DNA of 64,000 bases from Deltaproteobacteria bacterium (lineage in GTDB: Bacteria; Desulfobacterota; Desulfobacteria; Desulfobacterales; G020354645): NCBI GenBank assembly GCA_020354645.1, contig CP070652.1, positions 4,130,629-4,194,628 of the forward strand. Reading direction: 5' to 3'. Position numbers and translations under genes: made by a program. Within the stretch, counting starts at the first letter, position 1. The number at the start of each line of letters is the position of its first letter. The notes below the pieces were generated by a model. It made no database searches, was not told where the DNA came from, and saw only the letters and a list, made by a program, of their open reading frames with translations. This document shows positions 35,964-45,543 of the stretch, piece after piece.

Positions 35964-36719
35964 TTACCTTAAATTCATTTTCCTTTTTTGGGCCTCTCTG
36001 GCAAGGGGTTCATTCGGCACCAGCTCAATCACTTTGTTATAAGCTTCAAGGGCCTTTCGGTAATCTCCTGACATCCGCCGAACTTCAGCCAGATAGAAAT
36101 AGGCTCTGGCAAACTCGGGGTATTGATCCACAGCGCTTTTTAAGGCTGCAATCGCCTCTGAATCGCGGCCAACCGCCATATAGGTCCGGCCAAGCTCCAC
36201 CAATGGCTCGACAAAACGGGATTCTGTTTCCAAGGCTTTGAGAAAATATTTCTCCGCGAGGGCATATTCTTTTTTCATAAAATACGCTTTGCCAAGGTTA
36301 TAGTAAGCAAAATGGGGAGTTGCATAAATAAGATCTTCAGACACCTTTTTGAAGCAGGCTATGGACGCATCCCATTCCCCTTTGTCATAATAGGCGGTGC
36401 CGAGGTTGTTGACGGCGGCCGCAAAATCAGGCTTTAAATCGATGGCTTTTTTGAAGTGTTTGATGGCAAGGTCAATCCTACCCTTTTTCTGGTAAACGAT
36501 CCCAAGATCATATTGCAGGATGTGATCTTTGGGATAAAGCTTTTCAGCTTTGAAAAGCTCTCTGAGGGCTGCCGTATAATTTCCCTGCCGCAGATATGCT
36601 TCGCCAACCTCCCTGGCGGCCTTGGCCTGCTGTTTTTTTAATTCTTTACTTCCGGCACAGGCTGCCAAACCCAACAGCAAAACCGCGATTGCCATCCAAA
36701 CGAGTGATTTTTTGTTCAT
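35964..36719 (-). CDS. TPR-repeat lipoprotein (PilF/PilW-like)
   Basis: 251 aa. Signal MNKKSLVWMAIAVLLLGLAAC gives lipidated Cys21. Then about six TPR units (VGEAYLRQGNYTAALREL, YDLGIVYQKKGRIDLAIKHF, NNLGTAYYDKGEWDASIACF, YNLGKAYFMKKEYALAEKYF, VELGRTYMAVGRDSEAIAAL, YFYLAEVRRMSGDYRKALEA). An outer-membrane TPR lipoprotein next to a pilQ gene is the arrangement expected of a pilotin (PilF/PilW), although it is transcribed on the other strand after serS and the threonine-synthase gene. It could also be a general scaffold. Confidence 0.8.
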   Translation of the reverse strand: MNKKSLVWMAIAVLLLGLAACAGSKELKKQQAKAAREVGEAYLRQGNYTAALRELFKAEKLYPKDHILQYDLGIVYQKKGRIDLAIKHFKKAIDLKPDFAAAVNNLGTAYYDKGEWDASIACFKKVSEDLIYATPHFAYYNLGKAYFMKKEYALAEKYFLKALETESRFVEPLVELGRTYMAVGRDSEAIAALKSAVDQYPEFARAYFYLAEVRRMSGDYRKALEAYNKVIELVPNEPLAREAQKRKMNLR

Positions 36720-36787
36720 ACCATTTCACCTCGATACTGTGCATCCTGATGCAGTATAAATTTTTTGCTATGAAACCGCTGTAGTGA

Positions 36788-38305
36788 TTACCTTCCGGTA
36801 TATTTAGATCCATTCAGTTCCAAAATTTGGGCAATCTCTGCGGATACACGCTCAACAAATTGCTTTAATTCACCTCCGACCAGCGGTTTCCCGGGGGCCG
36901 GGATCTTTTCAAGATCTCCGGGTCGCACCAGAACCGGCGCATTGATAAGGCTCGGATCGGGCCTGATTCGGTAATCTGCCGGAAACTGCCTATCGAAATA
37001 CATCTGCTGGAATCCCGAAAACTTGAGAGCATGGGCCGTGGAATCAACCACAGCACTCTCATGGTCTGCGATCAGGCCCTGTTTTTTTGCGGCGACAAGA
37101 CCGGCCAAAGATTCACCGCCATGGGTACAGGCGATGTGCCCGTTGCGGTTGGCCAAAAGCTCCCAGTCCATAATCTCCTGCTCTGACACCTCGCAAAAAA
37201 ATACCTTCTGTATGCCGGCCAAGCGGTTATAAAGATCGACCAGATGAATCACCCGGGGCATGGATACGGGATTTCCGATCATGGCGGCCTGGGCCACACT
37301 CGGTTTTACGGTCATCGGGACAAATTTTCTTTGAGCAGCATTCGGTTCCGAGTAATAGCGATACACCGGATTGGCATGGCGGGATTGTACGCCCAGGATC
37401 TTCGGTAAATTATTAATAATACCCGCATCGTAAAATTTTAAAAACCCGTTCATGATCGCGGTAATATTCCCGGCATTTCCGATGGGCACCACCACGACTT
37501 TATCGCTTAAATCAAATTCGAAATCCTGCGAAATTTCATAGGAATAGGATTCTTGCCCCAGAATGCGCCAGGCATTTTTGGAATTAAGTAAAGCAACATT
37601 GTAGTGTTCCGAAAGATGTTCGACGACCTTCATACAGTCATCAAATACACCCGGGATCTCAAAGACAGCGGCACCGTTTCCCAAGGGTTGGGAAAGCTGC
37701 TGCGGGGTAACCTTCTTGTGGGGCAGCAGCACAGCCGATTTGACATGCGGATTGAGATAGGCAGCATAGAGGGCGGCGGCGGCAGAGGTATCACCGGTTG
37801 AGGCACAAACAGCCAAAACTTCGGTAACCAGGCCCTGTTGGACCAAGAAGTTGATGTAGCTTAAAGCGCTGGCCATCCCCCGATCTTTAAAGGAAGCACT
37901 CGGGTTTTGACCCTCATTTTTAAAAAAGAATCTGATTCCGGCCGCTTCCTGCAGCCGAGAATTTGCTTCGATCATCGGCGTGTGGGCCTCACCCAGATAT
38001 ATGATAGACGCCAGCGGCATGACAGAACCGACGAATTCGTGATAGCGATAGATACCCTTGAGCGCCGATAAACTAAGCATCTTACGATAATCAAAAATAC
38101 GATGCCAGATTTTCCCGGGGATTTTCTGTAACCGGCTGAATGACCGATCGTAAATTAAAAGCACCTGTCTACAATCCGGGCAGGTGTACAACAAACTTTG
38201 GATATCGAAATCATTACCACAGCCTAAACAGCGATAAATGAGCTCACCCGATGGCTGGGGAATAATGTAAGGTTGAATATCTTTGGGAAAATCCTTTGGT
38301 TTCAT
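36788..38305 (-). CDS. thrC: Threonine synthase-like PLP enzyme
   Basis: 505 aa. N-terminal zinc ribbon ([10 protein letters not shown] ... YTCPDCRQ), then a fold-type II PLP domain with the Schiff-base lysine in [28 protein letters not shown] and the phosphate-binding [12 protein letters not shown]. Family: threonine synthase, converting O-phosphohomoserine to threonine. The first ATG overlaps the serS stop by 4 nt, so the two are translated together. metX, another branch from homoserine, lies at 56.3 kb. Longer than the average bacterial ThrC because of the zinc ribbon and the extended N-terminus. Confidence 0.88.
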   Translation of the reverse strand: MKPKDFPKDIQPYIIPQPSGELIYRCLGCGNDFDIQSLLYTCPDCRQVLLIYDRSFSRLQKIPGKIWHRIFDYRKMLSLSALKGIYRYHEFVGSVMPLASIIYLGEAHTPMIEANSRLQEAAGIRFFFKNEGQNPSASFKDRGMASALSYINFLVQQGLVTEVLAVCASTGDTSAAAALYAAYLNPHVKSAVLLPHKKVTPQQLSQPLGNGAAVFEIPGVFDDCMKVVEHLSEHYNVALLNSKNAWRILGQESYSYEISQDFEFDLSDKVVVVPIGNAGNITAIMNGFLKFYDAGIINNLPKILGVQSRHANPVYRYYSEPNAAQRKFVPMTVKPSVAQAAMIGNPVSMPRVIHLVDLYNRLAGIQKVFFCEVSEQEIMDWELLANRNGHIACTHGGESLAGLVAAKKQGLIADHESAVVDSTAHALKFSGFQQMYFDRQFPADYRIRPDPSLINAPVLVRPGDLEKIPAPGKPLVGGELKQFVERVSAEIAQILELNGSKYTGR

Positions 38306-39576
38306 GGCTTAATTCTTTCTAAATTACCCAAAAAGGGTCGCAGTGCATCCGGGATGATCACGGACCCATCAGCTTGTTGGTAATTTTCCAATATGGCCGC
38401 GACTGTTCGCCCCACGGCAAGACCTGATCCATTTAAGGTATGAACCAATTCGGTACCCTTTTTCCCTTTGCGTCTAAATCGAATATTGGCCCGCCTGGCC
38501 TGGAAGCTCTCAAAATTACTGCAGGAGCTTATTTCTCGATAAACACCCTGTGCCGGCATCCAAACCTCTATATCATAGGTCTTGGCAGCCGAAAATCCCA
38601 AGTCACCGGTACAAAGATCAACAACCTGATAGGGAAGTTCCAGGCGTTTTAAAATGTCTTCAGCATCACTCAACAATGTTTCGAGTTCATCGTAAGAGGT
38701 TTCCGGTAGGCTGAATTTGACCAGTTCTACCTTGTTGAATTGATGCTGGCGAATCAACCCACGGGTATCCTTGCCATAAGAGCCGGCTTCCGATCGAAAA
38801 CAGGGTGTATAAGCCGTATAAAAGATGGGCAGCGCTTCTTCTTCCAATATCTCCCCTTGATGGATGTTGGTAACCGGAACTTCAGCCGTCGGCACCAGGA
38901 AATAATCCCACGCTTCGAGTTTAAACAGGTCCTCTTCGAATTTCGGAAGCTGGCCGGTATGGGTTAGGCTTTGCCGGTTAACGATAAAAGGGGGAAGTAT
39001 TTCGACATATCCGTGATCATTTGTATGGATATCGAGCATAAAATTAATTAGCGCCCGCTCCAATTTTGAACCATTTCCAATATAAAGCGGAAACCGTGCC
39101 CCCGTAATTTTCGCCGCTCTTTCAAAATCAAGTATTCCCAGAGTCTGGCCCAACGTCCAGTGCGGCTGTGGTTCGAACTCAAATTTGGGTGGCTCGCCCA
39201 CCTGTTTTAAGATCGGATTATCGGCGCTGTCCTTTCCTAACACTACGGATGAATGGGGAATATTGGGTATCCCTAAAAGAAATTCTTTTACCTTGCCATC
39301 AAGCTCCGCCAACGATTTGTCGAGTTCTTTGATATGGCCGGCTACGTCACGCATTTCAATCACAAGCGTATCGGTATCTTCTCCCCTCTTTTTCATTTCC
39401 GCAATCTGCTCGGAAACGACATTCCTGCGATGTCTGAGATTTTCAATTTCACGCAGAATTTTCCTGCGCTGCGTATCGAATTGTTTGAAAGTACCGATGT
39501 CGGCTGCAACACCTCGCGCAGAAAGTGCTTGTTGGATTGCTGATAAATTCTCTCTCACAAACTTGATTTCCAGCAT
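38302..39576 (-). CDS. serS: Seryl-tRNA synthetase
   Basis: 424 aa class II synthetase. The N-terminal coiled-coil arm (about 30-100: [22 protein letters not shown]) binds tRNA-Ser. Motif 2 is [21 protein letters not shown], motif 3 [18 protein letters not shown]. Length and N-terminus ([18 protein letters not shown]) are standard. Attaches serine to tRNA-Ser (and tRNA-Sec). First gene of a minus-strand set with thrC and the TPR lipoprotein. Confidence 0.97.
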   Translation of the reverse strand: MLEIKFVRENLSAIQQALSARGVAADIGTFKQFDTQRRKILREIENLRHRRNVVSEQIAEMKKRGEDTDTLVIEMRDVAGHIKELDKSLAELDGKVKEFLLGIPNIPHSSVVLGKDSADNPILKQVGEPPKFEFEPQPHWTLGQTLGILDFERAAKITGARFPLYIGNGSKLERALINFMLDIHTNDHGYVEILPPFIVNRQSLTHTGQLPKFEEDLFKLEAWDYFLVPTAEVPVTNIHQGEILEEEALPIFYTAYTPCFRSEAGSYGKDTRGLIRQHQFNKVELVKFSLPETSYDELETLLSDAEDILKRLELPYQVVDLCTGDLGFSAAKTYDIEVWMPAQGVYREISSCSNFESFQARRANIRFRRKGKKGTELVHTLNGSGLAVGRTVAAILENYQQADGSVIIPDALRPFLGNLERIKP

Positions 39577-39770
39577 ATCAATTCCTATATTTATTGGGTT
39601 TTAGATATTTTCTCAAAGCCGTTTGAAAAGAAACACAGAAGTGGCTCCAGGCTGGCTGCGTTAGCGTCGGGCGGCAGCTGTAAAAAAATAGCATATTAAT
39701 TCCACTTATATTCTGTAAAACAGCGGGTTTTTTACCATGGGCCCGCAATTTAGTCAATGATTATTGCAAG

Positions 39771-39797
39771 TTGACATCCATCAATGAATTTTATACT
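39771..39797 (+). promoter_or_regulatory. Candidate sigma-70 promoter
   Basis: TTGACA (39771-39776), spacer of 15, TATACT (39792-39797), ending 38 nt before the cyclo-ligase start. The spacer is shorter than the ideal 17, so support is moderate. Confidence 0.4.
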
Positions 39798-39835
39798 AGC
39801 AAGGGTATTAATACTGATTGGCTGGGGGATAAGTT

Positions 39836-40423
39836 ATGGAGGAGATCCAAAAAACTAAAGAAGATATACGAAATGATATTGCCAAGATGTGGCATAATTT
39901 ATCTGATAAGGAAATCAATCAAAAAAACAAAGAAATTGAAAACCGACTTTTTGAATTTGCAAATTTTCTGGAAGCTAAAATTGCCCTACTCTATATTAGC
40001 CAGTACAGTGAAGTTCGCACGGACAACATATTGAAACGTTGCTTTGAGTATAACAAGATACTTGTTCTGCCATTGATAAATTCTCATGAGAAAGCATTTA
40101 AATTAATGAAAATTGATGACCTCGACACAGATTTGAAGCGCGGTCCGAATGGCATCATGACGCCGGATATTGATCGATGCAAGACCGTTCCAATCGAATG
40201 TATCGATATCGCAATTATTCCGGGGCTGGCGTTTGATGAAAAGGGTGGAAGAATAGGGTCCGGTGATGGATATTATGACAGGCTGATTCCAAATCTGCCG
40301 GTCACCACCAGAAAGGTATCTCTTGCATTTGACTGCCAGATCCTGCCCCAGGTGCCCACTGAAACTCATGACAAATATGTGGATATTATCATAACCGAAA
40401 AACGCATCATTTATAAGATATAA
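39836..40423 (+). CDS. 5-formyltetrahydrofolate cyclo-ligase
   Basis: 195 aa. Family signature near the C-terminus: IIPGLAFDEKGGRIGSGDGYYDRLI, read in two parts around the GGR, with the N-terminal basic helix (KEDIRNDIAKMWHNL) for ATP. It converts 5-formyl-THF and ATP to 5,10-methenyl-THF, rescuing folate for one-carbon metabolism. GGGGAT lies about 7 nt before the ATG. I saw no 6S-RNA-like structure beside it, a pairing found in some bacteria. Confidence 0.88.
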   Translation: MEEIQKTKEDIRNDIAKMWHNLSDKEINQKNKEIENRLFEFANFLEAKIALLYISQYSEVRTDNILKRCFEYNKILVLPLINSHEKAFKLMKIDDLDTDLKRGPNGIMTPDIDRCKTVPIECIDIAIIPGLAFDEKGGRIGSGDGYYDRLIPNLPVTTRKVSLAFDCQILPQVPTETHDKYVDIIITEKRIIYKI

Positions 40424-40584
40424 ACCCGGGTCCTATCACACTTAAACCTATCGCATTTGGATGCCGGTTCACATATACCATTCCATTTAAGCCGGCCCTG
40501 GCCGGAGCCGGCAAAAGCATACCAGCATATTCTTGACCTAACCCCTCTAATTTGATAGAAAAATCGACCATGGTGAAAGAGTCC

Positions 40585-41229
40585 ATGAAATATATCCGTC
40601 AGCGCGAAGAGATGGTTAAAACCCAAATCGAAGCTCGCGGGATAACAGACCAAAAAGTTCTGGCAGCCCTTAGGAAGATTCCCAGGCATCTTTTCGTCAG
40701 TGAAGCCTTAAGGGATCAAGCCTATGGTGACTTTCCCCTCCCTATTGGAGAGCAACAGACCATATCTCAACCGTATATTGTGGCTGAAATGACTCAGGCA
40801 TTGCAACTTTCTGAAGAAGACCGTGTATTAGAAATTGGCACCGGCTCAGGATACCAAGCCGCTGTAATCGCCCAAATTGCATTTCGGGTATATACCATTG
40901 AGAGGATTCATTTGCTTTTTGTAAATGCCCGCCGTCTTTTTGATGAATTACAATACCATAATATCGTTACCCGTTATTCGGACGGAACGACCGGTTGGAT
41001 TGACGAAAGTCCGTTTGATGCCATGATCGTTACAGCCGGCACCCCAGAAATACCCAGCCCGCTGGTAAATCAGCTGGCAGTTGGCGGAAGGATGGTGGTC
41101 CCTGTGGGTGATCAGCATTCTCAAGATTTGATCAAACTATACAAAGACGAATACGGTATTCACAAAACCAATTTGGGCGGATGCCGGTTTGTCAAACTGG
41201 TGGGTAAGTATGGATGGAGTGAAAAATAA
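40585..41229 (+). CDS. pcm: Protein-L-isoaspartate O-methyltransferase
   Basis: 214 aa from the ATG at 40585, preceded by AAAGAG; in-frame starts at 40552 (TTG) and 40570 (ATG) are possible. Pcm motifs: LPIGEQQTISQPYIVAEMTQ, VLEIGTGSGYQAAVIAQ (SAM motif I), FDAMIVTAGTPEIP and GGRMVVPVGD. It methylates damaged L-isoaspartyl residues so they can revert to aspartate. Its stop directly abuts the next ATG, so both genes form one unit. Confidence 0.9.
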   Translation: MKYIRQREEMVKTQIEARGITDQKVLAALRKIPRHLFVSEALRDQAYGDFPLPIGEQQTISQPYIVAEMTQALQLSEEDRVLEIGTGSGYQAAVIAQIAFRVYTIERIHLLFVNARRLFDELQYHNIVTRYSDGTTGWIDESPFDAMIVTAGTPEIPSPLVNQLAVGGRMVVPVGDQHSQDLIKLYKDEYGIHKTNLGGCRFVKLVGKYGWSEK

Positions 41230-41811
41230 ATGCTGAGACGTCTTTACGATTGGGTGCTGCACTGGGCGGCAACACCCTATGGTACCTGGGCATTGTTTCT
41301 GCTGGCCTTCAGCGAATCTTCTTTCTTTCCAATACCGCCCGATGTCCTGCTGATAGCGCTTGCCGTTGCGATCCCAAAAAAATCCTTCAAATATGCATTG
41401 CTTTGTTCAGTGGGTTCGGTGGTTGGCGGGTGCTTTGGCTATTTTATCGGCTGGCAGTTTATGGCCAGTGTGGGGGAAAAAATCATCGCTTTTTACGGTC
41501 TCGATGCAAAAGTGGAACATATTGCCAGACTGTACATGACTTACGATGCCTGGGCCATTGGAATCGCCGGATTTACACCGATACCATACAAAGTATTTAC
41601 CATTTCAGCCGGCGCATTTAAAATCAATTTCTCGGTATTTATTTTTGCTTCCCTTGTCTCCCGCTCCGCAAGATTTTTTTTGGTCGGCGGTCTTATTTAT
41701 ATTTTCGGCCCCCGGATAAAGGCATTTATAGACAGGTATTTCGATTTGCTGGCCATTGCTTTTACGGTATTACTGATTGCAGGGTTTGTAGTTTTTAAAT
41801 ACTTCTTTTAA
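41230..41811 (+). CDS. YqaA/DedA-family membrane protein
   Basis: 193 aa. Four to five hydrophobic segments (WALFLLAFSESSFFPIPPD, YALLCSVGSVVGGCFGYFIG, VFIFASLVSRSARFFLVGGL, LLAIAFTVLLIAGFVVFKYF). SESSFFPIPPDVLL and GFTPIPYKVFTISAG are the VTT-domain fingerprints of the SNARE-associated/DedA superfamily (YqaA branch). Proposed roles of the superfamily are lipid scrambling and flotillin-like membrane homeostasis. It starts immediately after the pcm stop. Confidence 0.85.
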   Translation: MLRRLYDWVLHWAATPYGTWALFLLAFSESSFFPIPPDVLLIALAVAIPKKSFKYALLCSVGSVVGGCFGYFIGWQFMASVGEKIIAFYGLDAKVEHIARLYMTYDAWAIGIAGFTPIPYKVFTISAGAFKINFSVFIFASLVSRSARFFLVGGLIYIFGPRIKAFIDRYFDLLAIAFTVLLIAGFVVFKYFF

Positions 41812-41883
41812 TCCTGTCGGCTAAAAATCACCCTTCTGTTAAGCTTATAGAAATTGGCTTTTCTTTGAGAATCACTTTAAATA

Positions 41884-42792
41884 TCAGGAAGGGTATTGAG
41901 AATCCAATTCTTTGTGCAGAAATTTAATAAACGCTTGGCCAAGAGGAGACAGGCTGCGATGCCGATGCTGGGTCAGGTAGAAACTCCGTTTAAGATCCAG
42001 CCCTTTAATGTTCAAGACTTTTAACTTCCCCGTTTGTAGTTCTTCTGATATCGCTACAGTAGAAACAATCGAAACCCCTACCTTGCTCTTGATTGCCTGG
42101 ATAACTGCCTCGGTACTTCCCATCACTGCAACAACATTAAAATCCTCGATTCTGTATCCGATTTTGTTTAAATTGGCCTGAATCGATTTTAAGGTTCCTG
42201 ATCCGTTCTCTCGAATGATAAACGGTTCGGTCAGCAGCATTTTCAAACTGAGACTTTTTTTCTTAGCCCATTTGTGAGAGGCAGGTATAACCAGCTGCAT
42301 TTCATCTTCAATGAGTTTTTCCTGGCGCACTCTTTTATCTTTTGCTGCAGCTCCTACAATACCGAGTTCACACTTCCCAGCGAGAGTGTCGTTGATTATT
42401 TTCCGGGTGTCTCCTATGTATAAATGCGCTGAGACATCCGGGTAGCGTTTCGTAAAAGCTCCTACAATCTGCGGCAAAATATATCCGCCGGGAATTGTGC
42501 TGCCGCCGACTGCCAATCTCCCTTTAATTTTGCCCTTAAATTCATTCAAGGCCATCTCGGTCTCATCCCGTAGCGCAATAAATCTGCGAGCATATTGATA
42601 CAAAAGCTCCCCTGCTTTTGTGGGAAGGGCTTCACGGGAGAGACGATCAAGTAAGCGGCATCCGAAATGGTTTTCTAAATCTTTAATATGACTGCTGATG
42701 GTTGGTTGCGAGAGTTGGACAATCTTTCCTGCCTTGGAAAAACTTTTATGTTCAACAACTTTACAAAAGATATAGAGTTGCCATAAGTCCAT
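41884..42792 (-). CDS. LysR-family transcriptional regulator (CysB/selenium-associated type)
   Basis: 302 aa. N-terminal HTH (SFSKAGKIVQLSQPTISSHIKDLENHFG) and a C-terminal type 2 periplasmic-binding-like effector domain (GRLAVGGSTIPGGYILPQIV). The stretch GGSTIPGGYILPQ and GIVGAAAKDKRV resemble the selenium-metabolism-associated LysR proteins of Desulfobacterota and the YeiE/CysB-like branch. It lies 12 nt after coaD and is probably co-transcribed with it. Target genes unknown; no sel genes are in the window. Confidence 0.82.
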   Translation of the reverse strand: MDLWQLYIFCKVVEHKSFSKAGKIVQLSQPTISSHIKDLENHFGCRLLDRLSREALPTKAGELLYQYARRFIALRDETEMALNEFKGKIKGRLAVGGSTIPGGYILPQIVGAFTKRYPDVSAHLYIGDTRKIINDTLAGKCELGIVGAAAKDKRVRQEKLIEDEMQLVIPASHKWAKKKSLSLKMLLTEPFIIRENGSGTLKSIQANLNKIGYRIEDFNVVAVMGSTEAVIQAIKSKVGVSIVSTVAISEELQTGKLKVLNIKGLDLKRSFYLTQHRHRSLSPLGQAFIKFLHKELDSQYPS

Positions 42793-42804
42793 TATTTTAA
42801 GCGT

Positions 42805-43293
42805 TTAGTCTTTTCGTCCGAATTTTTCTTTTATTTTCTGATATACGAAAGGCGATACCATACCCTCTATGTTGCCGCCAAACTGCGCGGCTTCTTTTAT
42901 TATTGATGAAGATGTAAAAATCCATCGGAGGCCGGTCATCAGAAATACGGTCTGAATTTCCCGATTTAACCGGCGATTCATCAGTGCCATCTGAAACTCA
43001 TATTCGAAATCGGATACTGCGCGCATTCCCCGCAAAATGGCCTGAGCCTTCCGCTTGGCCGCGTAATCCACCAAAAGACCGTCGAAAGTGTCAATTTCGA
43101 CGGTTTTGAATTTTTTCAGGGTCGTGGAAAGCATGTCAAACCGTTCTTCGACTGTAAATAAATATTCTTTAACAGGATTGTGCATAATAGCGACTATGAG
43201 CTTATCAAAGATATTTAGACCTCGCTCAATAATATCCAGATGTCCGTTTGTGACGGGATCAAATGATCCCGGATAGATAGCAACTTTTTGCAT
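42805..43293 (-). CDS. coaD: Pantetheine-phosphate adenylyltransferase
   Basis: 162 aa. N-terminal AIYPGSFDPVTNGHLDIIERG with the TxGH nucleotidyl-transfer motif, AILRGMRAVSDFEYE and the ISSSxxKE-like TSSSIIKEAAQFGG. Fourth step of CoA synthesis: 4'-phosphopantetheine plus ATP to dephospho-CoA. rsmD and coaD are usually adjacent and transcribed together; here a MITE lies between them. Confidence 0.95.
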   Translation of the reverse strand: MQKVAIYPGSFDPVTNGHLDIIERGLNIFDKLIVAIMHNPVKEYLFTVEERFDMLSTTLKKFKTVEIDTFDGLLVDYAAKRKAQAILRGMRAVSDFEYEFQMALMNRRLNREIQTVFLMTGLRWIFTSSSIIKEAAQFGGNIEGMVSPFVYQKIKEKFGRKD

Positions 43294-43340
43294 AGCTCCA
43301 ATCGCCCCTTTTTTCAGATCGAAATTTGATTCAATTTAGT

Positions 43341-43557
43341 TCAGGGGTCGGGGTGTTTTTTTCACGGCAAGATGCCGGGTTGTTACCTGTCAAGGTTGAC
43401 AGCGGCAACTGCCTTGCATTTTACTGCTGGCTATTTAAAACTTTCACTTCAACAAGAACCGACGGCCTGTTTTTCCTTTCTCGGCGGCAATAGCCCTCTG
43501 CCCCTTAGAAGCACCGGGGCGATCATCTTGCCGAGAAAAAAACACCCTGACTCCTCA
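43341..43557. mobile_element. Family-2 MITE between rsmD and coaD
   Basis: 217 bp. Left end TCAGGGGTCGGGGTG, seven T, CACGGCAAGATGCC; reverse complement of the right end TGAGGAGTCAGGGTG, seven T, CTCGGCAAGATGAT. About 30 of the first 34 bases match. The interior has no ORF. Structure (long terminal inverted repeats, no coding capacity, several copies in the window) fits a miniature inverted-repeat element moved by a transposase elsewhere in the genome. Confidence 0.8.
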
Positions 43558-43574
43558 TTTAGTTGCCAAATAAA

Positions 43575-44129
43575 TTATGGTTTATATTTTAAAAATGAAA
43601 CCAACGTATGCGCGTATCTTCTCTCATTCGTGATAACGAATACCGATATTTCTGTTGGGATGGGTTCAAAAAAAGAATGCTCAATGACGACACAGGCTCC
43701 TTTCACCATAGTGGCGTTCTGAGAAAGATTGATCAACGCCGGCTTAATGCAATCTTTTTTATATGGGGGATCCAAAAAAACAAGATCAAAGGCCGGATCG
43801 AATGATTTGATACAATTGAGACTCTTTAAAATGTCCCATTTAATAATTGCGGTGCTTTGCTCGAGGGCACACGATCTGATGTTTTTTTTTATGGTAGCAA
43901 TTGCTTTTTTGCTGTTATCCACAAATACGGCATACTTTGCCCCTCGGCTTAATGCTTCGATACCAAAGGCGCCCGTGCCGGCAAACAAATCGAGTACGAC
44001 CGCTCCTTGGACGTGATCGGCAAGGATGTTGAATATGGCTTCCCGAACTCGGTCGGCAGTCGGCCTTATTGTCATCCCACGGAATGTTGCCAGGAGTTTG
44101 CCTCTAAAAGTTCCGCCAATTACACGCAA
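43575..44129 (-). CDS. rsmD: 16S rRNA (guanine-966-N2) methyltransferase
   Basis: 184 aa. Starts MRVIGGTFRGKLLATF; RPTADRVREAIFNIL substrate region; SAM motif VLDLFAGTGAFGIEALSRGA; catalytic (D/N)PPY in LVFLDPPYKKD. Methylates G966 of 16S rRNA in the small subunit. It lies 13 nt after the NtrX-like gene and upstream of coaD across the MITE. Confidence 0.93.
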   Translation of the reverse strand: MRVIGGTFRGKLLATFRGMTIRPTADRVREAIFNILADHVQGAVVLDLFAGTGAFGIEALSRGAKYAVFVDNSKKAIATIKKNIRSCALEQSTAIIKWDILKSLNCIKSFDPAFDLVFLDPPYKKDCIKPALINLSQNATMVKGACVVIEHSFFEPIPTEISVFVITNERRYAHTLVSFLKYKP

Positions 44130-44142
44130 AATCCCAATCTCA

Positions 44143-45504
44143 TCAGTCCATTTTCATATTTTTCAACTTTTTGTACAAATAACTTCGCCCCACACCTATG
44201 GCTTTTGCCGTTTTCGCGATGTTCTTTTGATGCTCTGCAAGCTTTGTTTTGATATAATCTCGCTCAAAGGCCTTTCTGGCCGCCTTTAAATTGTTGATCG
44301 AAAACCACCGGAGGTTGCTGACACCCTTGCTTTCTGTTACCGTCGGGTTGTAAGGAGCGGGGATATCAGATTCATCTATGACTTCTTTTTCAACCATGAT
44401 TGCCAAACGTTCCAAGAGATTCTTCAATTCTCTGACGTTTCCCGGCCAGGTATAACGACACAGCAAATCAAGGGCACCAGGCGTAATCTTTTTTTTGGTA
44501 TGTCGATCCTGCTTAGCAAAGTCTTCCAAAAAGGTTTCAACCAATAGGGGAATATCTTCTCGACGATCCCTTAAACTGGGAACTTCGATGGGTATTACAT
44601 TCAGCCGGTAGTAAAGATCTTCTCTAAAAGTTCCCTTCTCGATCTCCTGTTTAAGGTCTTTGTTGCTTGCTGCAATCACCCTCACATCGACACTTAAAAT
44701 TCGACTTCCGCCGACTCTTTGAAACTTTTGTTCCTCAAGTACGCGCAAAATCTTCGCCTGAGTCCTTAAACTCATGTCACCGATTTCATCCAGAAATATC
44801 GTCCCGTTGTTGGCCAGTTCGAATTTGCCTCTTTTCTTGGAACCGGCGCCTGAAATTGCGCCTTTCTCGTGACCGAACAGTTCGCTTTCGATAATCTCTT
44901 CAGGAATTGCTGCGCAATTCACAGTAATAAGCGGTTGGTCCGCCCGGGGGCTGAGCTGGTGGATCGTTCTTGCCACCAGCTCCTTACCGGTGCCATTTTC
45001 TCCGATAACAAGAATCCAGGTATCTGCAGGGGCAGCGACTACAATTTGTTTTTTTAGGGCTTTAATGGGCGCACAGTTGCCGGTAATCGAGTTTTTTTCA
45101 ATAGTTTTTTTACGCAAGTATCTGTTTTCTTCTTCGAGTCGTCGGAAATTCAACGCATTGTTTATGGCCACGATAACCTTATCAATTGAAAGTGGTTTTT
45201 CGATTAAGTCATAAGCTCCCAATTTTGTCGCCCTTACCGCTGTTTCTATCGTACCGTGGCCCGTTATTATAATAACCTGAATAAAGGGATTGTCTTCTTT
45301 GATCTCTTTTAGGGTTTCGATACCGTCGATTCCCGGCATCCAGATATCAAGCAGAACCAGATCCGGGGACTCTGAATCGATTATCTTTAATGCTTCATAT
45401 CCGTTGGAAGCGGTGATGACCTCAAATCCTTCATCACTGAGAAGTCCGCCTAAAGATTGAAGTATTGAAGGCTCATCGTCAACTATCAGAATAGATGGAA
45501 ACAT
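44143..45504 (-). CDS. NtrX-like response regulator with altered GAFTGA loop
   Basis: 453 aa. Receiver with Asp53 (VLLDIWMPGIDG) and LIEKPLSID; AAA+ domain with Walker [13 protein letters not shown], Walker B GTIFLDEIGDM and [11 protein letters not shown]-terminal Fis HTH (IAKTAKAIGVGRSYLYKKLK). The sigma-54 contact loop is GAISGA instead of GAFTGA, confirmed in the DNA. In related systems this loop is needed to touch sigma-54, and NtrX orthologues of alphaproteobacteria lack it, so it may work as a repressor/activator without sigma-54. Partner: the NtrY-like kinase 39 nt upstream. Confidence 0.87.
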   Translation of the reverse strand: MFPSILIVDDEPSILQSLGGLLSDEGFEVITASNGYEALKIIDSESPDLVLLDIWMPGIDGIETLKEIKEDNPFIQVIIITGHGTIETAVRATKLGAYDLIEKPLSIDKVIVAINNALNFRRLEEENRYLRKKTIEKNSITGNCAPIKALKKQIVVAAPADTWILVIGENGTGKELVARTIHQLSPRADQPLITVNCAAIPEEIIESELFGHEKGAISGAGSKKRGKFELANNGTIFLDEIGDMSLRTQAKILRVLEEQKFQRVGGSRILSVDVRVIAASNKDLKQEIEKGTFREDLYYRLNVIPIEVPSLRDRREDIPLLVETFLEDFAKQDRHTKKKITPGALDLLCRYTWPGNVRELKNLLERLAIMVEKEVIDESDIPAPYNPTVTESKGVSNLRWFSINNLKAARKAFERDYIKTKLAEHQKNIAKTAKAIGVGRSYLYKKLKNMKMD

Positions 45505-45543
45505 AGGTTTATACTCCTGTGCCGGATAAGTCGGGACCCAAAA

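Noticed and set aside
39577-39835. 6S RNA upstream of the formyl-THF cyclo-ligase gene
   Set aside because: No long rod-like pairing with an open central bubble was apparent; only a weak promoter is supported.
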